Source: Corylus avellana | Taxonomy: Eukaryota; Streptophyta; Magnoliopsida; Fagales; Betulaceae | NCBI RefSeq assembly: GCF_901000735.1 | Contig: NC_081542.1 | Span: forward strand, 35,881,325 to 35,945,324 | DNA: 64,000 nt | Reading direction: 5' to 3' | Shown: in pieces, positions 21,963 through 33,474 of the stretch | Position numbering within the stretch: the stretch's first letter is position 1 | Layout: each line of letters begins with the position of its first letter | Notes under the pieces: model-generated | What the model was told of the DNA's origin: nothing | Seen by the model: the letters and a program-made list of their open reading frames with translations, nothing else | Databases searched by the model: none | Translations under genes and position numbers: made by a program

Positions 21963-23795
21963 ATGTTTGGTTGTAGGTCTTTAAATCTGGAGTTAAATGC
22001 TTTTGATCCCGAAATTGAAAGAACGGCGAGAGAGAATCTAAGACAGCCACCAAACTCACCCACCAATTCTCAAAGTTCCGAGTCTGATTCAGAAAAGTCT
22101 GTTAAGATGGGAGAACGAAATCAACCTGGATCCCTTAGGGAGCTATTTGTACCCAATATTACCCACACACCGTTGTGTATAGTGTTGCCAGCTACTCTCT
22201 TCGAGCTGAAGCTGAGTACAATAGGTCACCTTCCTGCATTTAGAGGATTAGAGAATGAGGATCCATATGTTCATGTGAGAATTTTTTTAGAAATTTGCGA
22301 CATTGTTAATACTCAAAATGCCCCAGCAGAAGCGGTGTGTCTTTGGTTATTCCCTCTGTCCTTACATGATAGGGCGAAATCCTGGCTACTCAACAATAGA
22401 CCTGGATCTATCACTTGTTGGGATATGCTACAAAGCAAGTTTTACCACAAGTTCTTCCCAATTTCTAAAATCAATGCCATCCATCTACAGATCACGAATT
22501 TCAGACAGAAAGAAGGGGAAAGATTCACCGATAGCTGGGAGAAGTTTAAAGAGCTTATTATAAAATGCCCACCCCACTGGTTTGAGAATGAGGTGCTTGT
22601 TCAAATTTTCTACAGGGGACTAACACCAAGTGAGCGAAACTTGCTTGAGACGATGAATGGTAGAGAATTCTTAAGTCTTACTAGGGATAAAGCCTATAAA
22701 ACTTTAGACGAAATGGCTGAATGAGCACAACAATGGGATTTTCAAGATAGTTGGGACAGACAACAACCCGCTCTCAAGATAGGAGGCATCTATGAGGTGA
22801 GGAATGATGCTGAATTAAGGGAGGAGTTCAAGGTTCTCAGGCGTCAGTTTGACACTTTGGTCTTAAACAAACCAGTGAATGCAGCAGATACTTACCAAGT
22901 TGATGCATGCGGGTTATGTGAGAGTCAAACGCACTTCACTCAAAACTTCCCAACTCTGTCAACAGAGTATCCAACTGAGCAAGTCAATGCCTTCAATGAG
23001 TACAGAAAACCCATAACTGGACCATCTTCTGAAACTTACAATCCAACGTGGCGGAATTACCCAAATTTCTCTTGGAAGCAGAATCAACCATTGAACCAGA
23101 GAGATACATCCACTTAAGCTCAGAATCAGTTCAGGCCATCTCACCAAACTCAAGCTCCTGCTTATCAATCCACCACTCAAGGGCCACTGCCTGCACCACA
23201 GTCATCACTGGAAGACATGATGAAAGCATTCATGCAATCAATGGATAAGAACATACAAGCTATGAAGAATGCTACCATGAGCAATTCCCAAGATATACAA
23301 GAGCTAAAAGGTTTCACCAATCAAGCCGTACAGGAGATGAGGAATTCCAACATGACTAACAACAGAAACATACAAGAACTTAAACAGGCCATGATCAAGG
23401 TAGAAGGACAAGTTGGCCAGATAGCAAATCAAGTGGGGGAAAGAGAAAGAGGGAAGTTTCCTAGTCATCCTGTGCCTAACCCAAAAGGGCAATTTGTGAT
23501 TAGAAGTTCCTCTGCCTCTACGCATGGTCAGGATCATGTACAAGCCATCACCACTTTGAGGTCAGGCAAACAAGTGGATAATCAAGAGGTCATGCCTGAA
23601 GAGGCCATTAAGGCTGCAGAAGATAAGGAAAACCAAGACAAGCCTACGGAAGACATAGGACCAGACCTTACCATTCTGATTGCTGAGGATCCTTCCAGAA
23701 TATATATACCCAAAGCTCCGTATCTAGAAAGACTGATAGTGCCAAAGAAAAGCTTGAAGTTCGATGATATTTTGGAAGTGTTCAAGCAAGTGTAG
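21963..23795 (+). pseudogene. Athila-type gag, second internal region
   Basis: Appears identical to 13042-14874, offset 8921, with the same stops at 22722-22724, 23115-23117 and 23793-23795. Capsid core, degenerate knuckle and coiled-coil-like IQELK segments are as in the first copy. Sharing every lesion means the two copies derive from one already-dead sequence. Confidence 0.85.
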
Positions 23796-23828
23796 ATAAA
23801 CATTCCATTCCTAGATGCCATCCAGCAA

Positions 23829-25142
23829 GTGCCTTCTTATGCCAAATTTTTGAAGGATTTGGTCACCATCACGAGAAAGACGAATGTCCCCAAGAAAGCT
23901 TTCTTGACTGAGCAGGTCAGCTCTATCTTGCAATACAAGATGCCTGTAAAGTATAAGGACCCTGGATGTCCTACCATTACTTGCAAGATTGATGACAATC
24001 GAGTTGAAAAAGCTCTGTTGGATTTGGGGGCCAGTGTAAATATACTGCCATATTCAGTATATGTTCAGCTGGGATTGGGAGAGTGGAAATCCACTTCAAT
24101 TACACTTCAGTTGGCCGACAGATCTGTGAAGGTTCCAAGGGGAATTATTGAAGACGTGTTGATCAAAATTGATAAGTTCTATTACCCTGTGGAATTCATC
24201 GTGTTAGATACAGAGACAGAAAATGCAGAAATTCAAGTTCCAATCATATTAGGGCATCCCATTTTAGCTACAGCTAATGTCCTAATCAACTATAGAACTA
24301 GAGTCATGAAGATATCATTTGGAAACATGACAATGGAGATGAACATCTTGGATATTAGCAGGCAGCCATTTGAGTATGAGGAGGTCAGAAGCACATGCTT
24401 AATTGAGGAGATAGTAGAGAAAACTGTCAATGAACCAGATATTGAAGACCCCTTGGGAGAATGCCTGATTGCACTGGGAAGTGACATGGAACTGGACACT
24501 CTATTGGAACTAGCTGACGCCTTGTTAGACTTAACTTCTGAGATAGAGACAAAGACTGCAGAAATTACTTTGACATCATCCCCTAATCCATCTTCATTAG
24601 CAGCTGAGCCTGTCAAGCGGGGGTTGAAGCCTCTACCAGACACCCTGAAGTACAAGTATCTAGATCCTACAGAATCTCTGCTAGTGATCATTGCTGCCGA
24701 CTTGGATAGTGATCAGGAACAGAAGCTACTAGAAGTTTTGAGAGAGCATAAAGAAGCAATTGGGTGGTCAATAGAAGATATCAAAGGAATTAACCTTGCA
24801 GTAGTGATGCATAAGATTCATCTAGAAGAAAATGCTAAAACTTCTCGCAAGCCACAGAGACGGTTGAATCCGACCATGCAAGAGGTAGTTCGAGCGGAAG
24901 TAATTAAACTTCTGGATGCGGGAATCATATACCCGATCTCTGACAGCAAATGGGTGAGTCCCATTCATGTGGTGCTGAAGAAGGCAAGGATTACAGTTAT
25001 CAAGAACAAGGAAAATGAGTTGGTCCCCACTCGTGTGCAGTCAGGATGGAGAGTGTTCATTGACTACAGGAAGTTAAATGCCGTGATAAGAAAAGACCAT
25101 TTTTCTCTACCTTTCATCGATCAGATGTTGAGAGATTGGTAG
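23829..25142 (+). pseudogene. Athila-type pol: protease and RT start, second internal region
   Basis: Appears identical to 14908-16221. The DLGAS protease box is near 24021, RT start WRVFIDYRKLNAV near 25047, and the same one-base deletion near 25131 ends the frame at 25142. Confidence 0.87.
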
Positions 25143-26059
25143 GCCATGAGTACTACTGTTTCCTTGATGGTTACTCCGGCTATAACCAAATTCCACTGGA
25201 CCCCGAAGATCAAGAGAAGACTACTTTCACTTGTCTGTTTGGTACGTTTGCATGTCGCCGTATGCCGTTTGGATTGTGCAATGCACCCACCACTTTTCAG
25301 GGGTGCATGATCAGCATCTTTTCAGATATGGTTGAACGTCACTTGGAGATCTTCATGGATGACTTCTCAGTCTTTGGTTCATCATTTGGGAAATGTCTAC
25401 ATCATCTCACATTGGTGCTTGTACGGTGCAAGGAGAAGAATTTGGTTCTGAATTGGGAAAAATGCCACTTCATGGTGAAACAAGGAATTGTTTTGGGGCA
25501 TGTAATTTCCCACAAAGGTATCGAGGTTGACAAAGCTAAGGTTGATCTGATCTCTAACCTTCTGTCCTCGCGGATAGTTAAGGAGATTCGTTCATTTCTA
25601 GGACATGCTAGGTTCTACAGAAGATTCATCAAGGATTTCAGCAAGATAGCAAGACCTCTATGTAATCTACTGGCAAAAGATGTTCCTTTTCATTTCAATG
25701 ACAAGTGCCAGACAGCCTTTGAGATTCTGAAAAAGACCTTAACTTCTACACCAATCATTCAGCCACCTAATTGGGGGGTTCCGTTCGAGATAATGTGTGA
25801 TGCCTCCAATTATGTTATGGGAGCCATTTTGGGTCAGCGAGTAGAGAAGATTCCGTATGTCATATACTATGCCAGCAAGACTCTGAATGATGCACAACTC
25901 AACTACTCCCCTACAGAAAAGGAGTTGTTAGCTATAGTGTTTGCTCTGGATAAATTTAGATCTTACTTGCTAGGATCTAAAGTCTTAGTCTACTCAGATC
26001 ATGCTGCGTTGAAATATCTATTGTCAAAGAAAGATGCTAAATCTCGTCTCATCCAGTGA
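25136..26059 (+). pseudogene. Athila-type pol: RT core and RNase H, second internal region
   Basis: Appears identical to 16215-17138: FMDDFSVFG near 25354, RNase H MCDASNYVMGAIL near 25795, stop TGA at 26057-26059. Confidence 0.88.
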
Positions 26060-26065
26060 ATTCTG

Positions 26066-27523
26066 TTGTTGCAAGAGTTTGATATTGAAATTCGGGACAA
26101 GAAGGGGTCCGAGAATGTGGTAGCTGACCATCTATCTAGGTTGGCTGTGGACTTCAATGAAAATGCTATGCCGATTGCTGAGACATTCCCTGATGAACAA
26201 CTGGTGCACATTTCTCAAAATCCTGCACCATGTTTCGCAGACATAGTGAACTACCTTGCCACTGCCCAGATGCCATCACATTGGACCAGGCAAGACAGAT
26301 CAAAATTCTTGGCTGGAGCGAAGTACTTCTTTTGGGATAATCCTTACCTATTCAAATACTGCCCAGATCAGATTATAAGGAGATGCATTCCTGAAAATGA
26401 CCAGCAAAATGTCCTATCTTTTTGCCATGATCATGCATGTGGAGGCCACTTCAGTTCTAAAAAGACCACGGCAAAGATTCTTCAAAGTGGATTCTATTGG
26501 CCCTCCATTTTTTGTGATGCCCATGCCTACTGTTTAGCCTGTGATAGATGCCAAAAGTTGGGGAGCATTGGAAGAAGGAATATGATGCCGCTGAACCTAA
26601 TCCTTATTATGGAGCTGTTTGATGTTTGGGGCATTGATTTCATGGGTCCCTTCCCTAATTCTTATGGGTTTCTTTTCATCCTTGTGACGGTGGATTATGT
26701 TTCCAAGTGGGTGGAGGCTATTGCCTGCAAGACTAATGATCACAGAGTCGTGTTGCAATTTTTGAAGGAAAATGTGTTCTCACGTTTTGGGACACCACGT
26801 GTCATCATCAGTGATGGGGGGAAGCATTTCTGCAACCGATATTTTGAGCAACTCATGAAGAAGTATGGTATTACTCATAAAGTTGCAACTCCCTACCATC
26901 CTCAAACAAGTGGGCAAGCTGAGATATCCAACAGAGAAATCAAGAGGATATTAGAAAAGACGGTGAACCCGACGAGGAACGACTAGTCTCTGCGACTCAA
27001 TGGCGCTCTGTGGGCATACCGGACTGCATTCAAGACTCCAATTGGCATGTCTCCCTACCGACTCGTATATGGCAAGGCTTGTCACCTCTCTGTGGATTTA
27101 GAGCACCGAGCTTATTGGGCTATAAAGCAGCTAAATTTCAGTCTCACTAAGGCTGGTGATCAAAGGAAGCTATAGCTAGATGAATTAGAAGAATTGAGGA
27201 ATGATGCCTACGACTGTGCCAAGCTATACAAAGCTCAGATGAAGAAGATTCATGACCAAAACATTTTGAGAAGATCATTTGAAGTTGGTCAGAAAGTCCT
27301 CCTTTACAACTCATGTCTGCATCTGTTTTCGGGAAAGCTCAAATCCCGATAGACTGGACCATACTTAGTGCGTGTAGTTTTTACTCATAGAGCCATCGAA
27401 ATCGAGGATCCTAAGAATGGAAGTACTCTCAAGGTCAATGGTCAGCAGTTGAAGCCGTTCTTGGAACTGGAAATTTCGAAGAGTGAGGAATTGCCTTTGG
27501 AAGATCCTACGTCATCTACTTAA
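26066..27523 (+). pseudogene. Athila-type pol: integrase, second internal region
   Basis: Appears identical to 17145-18602: HHCC near 26431-26556, Asp, Asp and Glu catalytic residues visible, stops at 26984-26986, 27173-27175 and 27350-27352, and natural end at 27521-27523. Confidence 0.87.
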
Positions 27524-28916
27524 TCATCAGCGGTGAAAAGTCTAGCTGAAGACTGTAAACTTAGCGCTTATGGGAGGCATTCCTTTTTCTTTGGTATTTT
27601 TAGTCATTTTTTGTGTTGTTTTGTTTATGTTCATTTTTGTTTTAATTTTGTGTTTTTCAGGACGGGTGTTGTCACGAGTAAGTTTGGGGGTTGTCTCTTT
27701 GCTAACTTTGGTTCCTTATACCTCTTGGTATTGTATTTCTGCCTACATTGAGGACAATGTGTGATTCAAGTTTAGGGGTATGGAAAAACATTTCATCTGT
27801 TTATTTTTGTGCTTATTTGTATTGTTTAATAATAAAAATAAAAATAAAAATTATGCTATGTTGTTGTCAAGTTTGAGTGAAACAGTAACTGTGATTTGCA
27901 TTTCATTAGCTCGCTTAAATGGTTGAACACATCATTATGTCATTAGGAGTCTGAGTCCTTTGACTTATTTTAGGGTAAAAGAGATTTCACTTGTTTTGAG
28001 ATAAATTTTTATGAGCACATTAGCATGTTTTCTGTGAGGTATGATGTTTGAGCTTAAGCTTGTTCTCTTTGAGATTTGTTGGATAACCTATTGATGAATA
28101 ACCATTGGCTTGCAAGATATAAAAAATAAAAAATAAAAAATAAAAAAGAGAATGAAAAAGAAAAGAAAGATCATGTTGAGTTTTTCACTGAGTAACCAGA
28201 CCTCTTGCCTCATTAAGCATTGAGTGTTCGCGTCAAAAGGTGTGAAGTTCAGTGTTGATTTATGATATGGCTAATCTGACTTCGTAACCTTTTTGACTTA
28301 AGTTAATAAGCCCTTAGGGATGTTCTACATCTAGTGCCCTAAAGCCACCTGGCTTGGGAGTCATTGGCCTAACATTTATTACATGAGTCAATTAGAAAGC
28401 TTAAGGGGGTTAGACATTGCAGAGCCTGTAACCAAAAAAAAAAAAAAAAGCATATTTTACCTTGGTTGTTTCATTTGATAGAGATTTTTACAAATTTTAT
28501 GGAACTAGTCTTGAGCTTAAGCTAAAAGCTTCATGATTGTATGATAATTACACTTTACACTTTTCAGAACATATGAGGTCTCAATTGTCCATTTATGAGT
28601 GATTTGATTCTGGATTTCCTTTTGACTATGACGGTGATGTTTATCTTTTTCAGTTTGCTCATGAATAAGAACTATGGTTTATGTGGAACATCTTTCTTGT
28701 TAACAACATAGTGCTACAATGTTTGTGGGTATCATTCATGTTAAGCCCTCACGAGACTTCACGCATCCACTAGGGATGCCTAGGGGTTTAAAACCCTTGT
28801 TGCATATGCTAAATACAATCGTCTCTCCCACGAAAGAGGATTTATGTTTCTTGTTTTCATTTTATTTTTCGTTTTGTTTTGCTAAGGGACTAGCAAAATG
28901 TAAGTTTGGGGGTGTT
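27524..28916 (+). other. Athila 3' non-coding region with PPT, second internal region
   Basis: Identical to the first copy up to 28286. From 28287 it differs by substitutions and small indels, clearly visible from about 28330. The polypurine tract AAGTTTGGGGGTGTT lies at 28902-28916, directly before LTR 3. The conserved short frame MFVGIIHVKPSR starts at 28719. Confidence 0.75.
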
Positions 28917-30300
28917 TGATAAGTGCCAAATATTGCATATTTAGACCCCTTTATTTACATTAGTTAATCCTTTAGATGTGTCGTTATTTAATATTTTGTG
29001 TTAGTTTCTATTTTTAGTATTTTGTAGGTAATTGAAGAAAAACTACAACTTGAAAGGGAAAAATGCAAAGTTTGGAAGAAAGCATACTTTGAGAAGACCT
29101 AGATGATGTGGTTAAGTCTAACCAAATCCAAGAAAAGGTTAAATCGGATTAAAGATTAGATTGGATAAAATTTCGGATTTGATTCAAATTCAGATTCTGC
29201 ACACGTCTTAGTATTTTGACCATAACTTTCTACTCAAATATCAGATTGAAGTGATTCAAATGGCATTGAAAATGTAACTCAAAAAATACAATTTGTTGTG
29301 AAATAGGATTTTTCTAATTCGGACAATTACTATGCCAAAATTTCCCCGCAATTAAAGGACACAAATCTAGACGAATCCTATTCCGATTTCAGACTTCTAT
29401 TTTGACTGGGAGACAGACCTCCGAATTATCTAGGTTTAATAGGGCTTCTAGGACTTCACTAAGACTATAAATAGACCTCTTTGCATTCAAGAAAAGAAAG
29501 AGAATTCCAGAGAGCAAAATTCTACAGTTTTTCTCCTTTTAATTTAGGTTTTCTTTAGATTTAGGTTTTATTTTTATATGGAGCTAAATTCTCAACTAAG
29601 GTTGGGGATGAAGCCTCACCGATGAAGAACATCAATACTTTCATGTAAGTCTTTATTTGTCTGATTTTATTGGGTTTAATATTTCAATTGTTTTACTCAT
29701 TTTCAATGTGTAGAGTGATTCTTGGATATCTTTTGTGATTCAATGATACACTTGATGATTTAAGATAATTTCACATAATTGATTGCTTGATTTTATTTGC
29801 CTAAATAATTGGATATCCCTTGTGATTTGTTCTAGGGATACATTTGGTGTTTCAATTAAGATTTGATATCTTTTGTGATTTACGGATACATTTGATGATT
29901 TAATTGATATTGGATTCCTCTTGTGATTTGTGCAATGAATGGATACATGGGATGGTTTTGATTAATTATTTGAAGCATAGTAAAACATACTTAAGATTTA
30001 TATGTGAGAACTTTGGGGAATATTATAGATCATGAAATTATGTTATGAATTTGTGAGTACGGATTCCGAAACCTTTGTGCTTCGTCATAAGATTTTAATC
30101 ACTTTAAATTGCTCATGCTTTTGCTTTTTCATTCAAACAAAAAAATCTCTCAAAAATTTGGAACTAGATTAGGGTTTAATTAATTTAGATTTTAAATTGC
30201 TCTTTCAAAAATACAATTCTCTGTGAGTTTGACCTCGTACTTGCAATCCATTATATTACAAACGATTCGTGCACTTGCGAGTATTAAAATTTGCACAACA
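28917..30300 (+). repeat. Athila-type LTR 3 (outer right)
   Basis: 1384 bases, TGATAAGTGCC to TTTGCACAACA, same subfamily as LTR 1. TATA box near 29464; CAACTAAGGTTG at 29593; GGATAT/GGATACA repeats at about 29711-29950. It is followed by the AGGAC target duplication. Confidence 0.9.
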
Positions 30301-30305
30301 AGGAC

Positions 30306-30643
30306 CATCTTCATATTAGCCACAATCTAACCATACCTCAACCATTGTTCTCCCTTATTATTGATAGCTTGAACCACTTGAAGGGAATCTCCTTCCAAAA
30401 TAACATCCATTAAGCCTAGATCGTGGCTGAACTCAGCTGCTTGAAGAGCTCCCATCGCCTCTACAATTACAAGATTTGGACAACCTTCCACTGTTCCACT
30501 AAGTGCAACAAGAACTAGGCCTTTTGAATCCCGCACTATCACTCCCACTCCAATGCGATTTCCTGTTGTACTTACTGCCACATCCCAATTTGTCTTCAGC
30601 CTACCCTTAGGTGGATTAATCCACTTTGTCTGAGAGTCTCGTG
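30306..30643 (-). pseudogene. second LINE, RNase H middle segment
   Basis: The minus strand reads TNWDVAVSTTGNRIGVGVIV, then EAMGALQAAEFSHDLG and VILEGDSLQVVQAINN: the first half of the RNase H-like domain with its acidic residues. It is cut on the left by the Athila composite (continuing at 11089) and on the right by the solo LTR (continuing at 31925). A TAG lies in frame just before the Athila junction. Confidence 0.85.
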
Positions 30644-30648
30644 AAAGG

Positions 30649-31919
30649 TGTTGAACGCCAAATATTGCATATTTTGGCCCCTTAATTTGCATTTGTTAAG
30701 CTTTTAGATTTACTATATTCTGATGTTTTGGTGTTTTAGTGATTTGCAGGTTGTCGAGAGAAAAATGCAGCTTTAAGGTGAAAATTGTAACTCATTCCAT
30801 TAATTTTGGGCTCAGTAAGCATTGACAACAAATTTGGATCGAACAATGATTTGCACCCGATGAGTCCCACTAAAATGGTCATATCTAGAGTTGTAGAGCT
30901 CGGATTGAAGTGATCTTGGTGTCATTGGAAAGCTAACTCAAACATCTACAAAGTCATGTTTCACAAGAGTTAGCTAATTCTGCAGGTAGTGCACTCAAGC
31001 GCACATATAGTGAGATCGATCTCAATTGTGCCCATTGAAAGTGGAAAGTCCATGCTCGAGTGCGATCGAGTGCACTCGGCTAACCTGGCAACGCTGAAAC
31101 CCTAAAATTAGTTTATAAATATCATTCTTTTGTATTGTAAACACACGAAGACATGCCAGGGGTGCCCTACTTTGTCAATTTTCAACTTTCCTGGGGTTTT
31201 GGAGCTTTGAACTCCAATTCTTTTGTAAGTACTTTAATTTTAATGAAGTTAATTTAGATTCTTTATGATTATGTTATCATGAGAGGCTAAATCATCAACT
31301 AAGGTTGAAGATGAAGCCTCACCATTGATTTGTTTGCATACTTTTATGTCTTAGTTCGTACAATTCTGTTGTTTAATGTAATGTATGTTCGTTTCAATTC
31401 AATTGTGTGACAAAATTGTGATCGATTGTTGTTTATAAATCATGAAAACATTGGATATTCATTGTGTTTCATCCAACGGATACATTGCATCTTTTGGTTT
31501 GGATATCCATTGTCTTTTGTGCGAAGCATGGATACATTGGATCTTTTGAACTAAATTGGATATGAATTATTTTTCGTAAATAAAGATGAATTCATTGAAT
31601 TTTTCAATAGAATTTTATAAAAACAATAGAACATGCATTGGGTCTAATCGCTTGTTGGATGTATGAACTAAACATGAGAATGTGTGCTTTGATTTGGTGA
31701 GCTGAATTTTAAAACCTTAGTGTTTTTATCTTTTGATTTATTTTATTTGTTTTGTTTTCAATTTCAAATTCCCAAAAACTCGGAACTAGGTTAAAATAGG
31801 ATTAGTTTAGATAGAAATTAAATTTCACAAACACAATTCCCTGTGGATCGACCTCACACTTGCATAATCTGTACTACACACAACTCATGCACTTACGAGT
31901 AATTATAATTTGCACATCA
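30649..31919 (+). mobile_element. solo LTR of a third Athila-type subfamily
   Basis: 1271 bases starting TGTTGAACGCCAAATATTGC and ending TTTGCACATCA, with AAAGG on both sides (30644-30648, 31920-31924), so it is a clean solo LTR inside the LINE. It keeps the family marks: CAACTAAGGTTG at 31296, GGATAT/GGATACA repeats at 31440-31600, and GCACTCAAGCGCAC / GATCGAGTGCAC motifs at 30985-31080. It is clearly diverged from the other LTRs here. Confidence 0.9.
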
Positions 31920-31924
31920 AAAGG

Positions 31925-33368
31925 AGAAGGTTACCCTCCATTCTTTCCAAAGATTTCCAATACTGCATTACCGTATCCTTAGCCTCCCATATAATGAAGT
32001 TTGGATGTGCAAATGGCCCACCATGCACCACAACATTTTGGCGATTCCAAATGCCCCTAGCCGTAACAACTACGAGGTCCATCTCTTCCCTGCTGCATCG
32101 TGTATAGAAAAACTCAAGAACCTCCAGGAAGCTACGGCTATTATAGCTGCTTTTCTGGATCTTGCAGTTGCAGCCCCCCTAAACATCACCAGCCGCAAGA
32201 CACTCCCACAAAGCATGCAAAATTGTTTATGTACACCTACTACACAGTGGGCAGAGATCCTCCTTCACTATTCCTCTCCTAAGGAGATTTCCCTTAGTGG
32301 GGAGTATATCATTGCCAGCTCTCCATATGAACACCTTAGTGGGGTTGGGGACCTTTAAACTCCAAAGTGCCTTCCAAATTGCACTGAAACCCAATTGGTT
32401 GGAACCTTCCCCAAACATAAGATTTTCTCTCGCGTGCCCCAGAAAATAAGCACTTCTAACAATGAAGTTTCTTGTTTGTGTAGCTTGCCAAATCATCTTA
32501 TCTTGTTGGTGATAACGACTCAAGGATAAGCTAAAGATGAGGTCAGCCTCATCTTTCCAGAAAATACTTTGACTGAGTGGGATGTTCCACCCAAACGTGT
32601 GTTGATCAATCATCTCCGCCACTCTTGCGTCCATATCAAGAGAGCGACACGGTGATTGTATGGTATAAGTCATTGGTTTTGGTAACCATTTATCACCCTA
32701 TACCTTCACTGATTTGCCGTCTCGTATCCTCTAAATTTACCCTGCTTGGAACAAAGGTCAAGCCGACAGGATGCTTATCCAAGCGTAGGATGGACGATTC
32801 CCCAATTTCGCCTCTACTAGGGAAACTTTAGGTAAATACTTAGCCTTTAGAATTTGTGCTGCCAAGCTCTCTGGTTGCTGAACAAGCCTCCAACATTACT
32901 TGGCAAGCAACACTTTATTAAAACAAGTAAGATTTCGAAAACCCATCCCACCGTTCGATTTGGAACGTCCCATCTTCTCCCAACTCATCCAATAGATTTT
33001 CTTCCCATTTTCCTTGTGACCCCACCAGAACTTCAGCATGATACCATTAATCTCCTTACAAAGCGTTTTTGGCAAGAGAAACATACTCATACTATAGGTC
33101 AAGATATCCTGCACCACCGCTTTGAGTAAAATTTCCTTTCTTGCTTGGGAAAGGAATTTCACCTTCCAATCATTAACCCTTTTCTGCACTCTTTCTGCTA
33201 GAATATGGAATTCTCTAATTCGAGATTTTCCCACCAAGGTCAGAAGACCCAAATATTTATCATATCTTTGTGCTGCCGGGACACCCACAAGATCGATAAT
33301 AATATCCCGAATCTCTTGTATAGTGTTTCTACTAAATAAAATAGAGGTTTTTTTCTTTATTAAGTTTT
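31925..33368 (-). pseudogene. second LINE, late RT and zf-RVT region of ORF2
   Basis: The minus strand from the gap encodes [20 protein letters not shown], then IYWMSWEKMGRSKSNGGMGF (late RT region), and after frame breaks TKVFIWRAGNDILPTKGN with DLCPLC, the zf-RVT segment. The endonuclease and catalytic RT core would lie to the right, in or beyond the gap at 33369-33468. Three separated segments (here, 30306-30643, 10860-11089) together form the C-terminal half of one LINE. Confidence 0.85.
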
Positions 33369-33468
33369 NNNNNNNNNNNNNNNNNNNNNNNNNNNNNNNN
33401 NNNNNNNNNNNNNNNNNNNNNNNNNNNNNNNNNNNNNNNNNNNNNNNNNNNNNNNNNNNNNNNNNNNN
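33369..33468. other. assembly gap (100 N) between LINE and CACTA element
   Basis: The left end of the CACTA element and the upstream half of the LINE are lost here; the two are not truly adjacent. Confidence 0.95.
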
Positions 33469-33474
33469 AAACAA

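Larger units (their letters stand above)
11095..30300 (+). mobile_element. composite Athila-type element: LTR-internal-LTR-internal-LTR
   Basis: Three LTRs (11095-12486, 19999-21407, 28917-30300) alternate with two complete internal regions. The 5-base duplication AGGAC occurs only at the outer ends (11090-11094 and 30301-30305), so the whole structure occupies a single insertion site in a LINE RNase H gene. The order is typical of unequal recombination between LTRs of one element. The 100-N gap in the middle LTR and the near-identity of the two interiors mean an assembly duplication is the main alternative. Athila assignment rests on the tRNA-Asp-type primer site, the DLGAS protease box, a long non-coding 3' region, and pol features such as YGKACHL. 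Confidence 0.85.
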
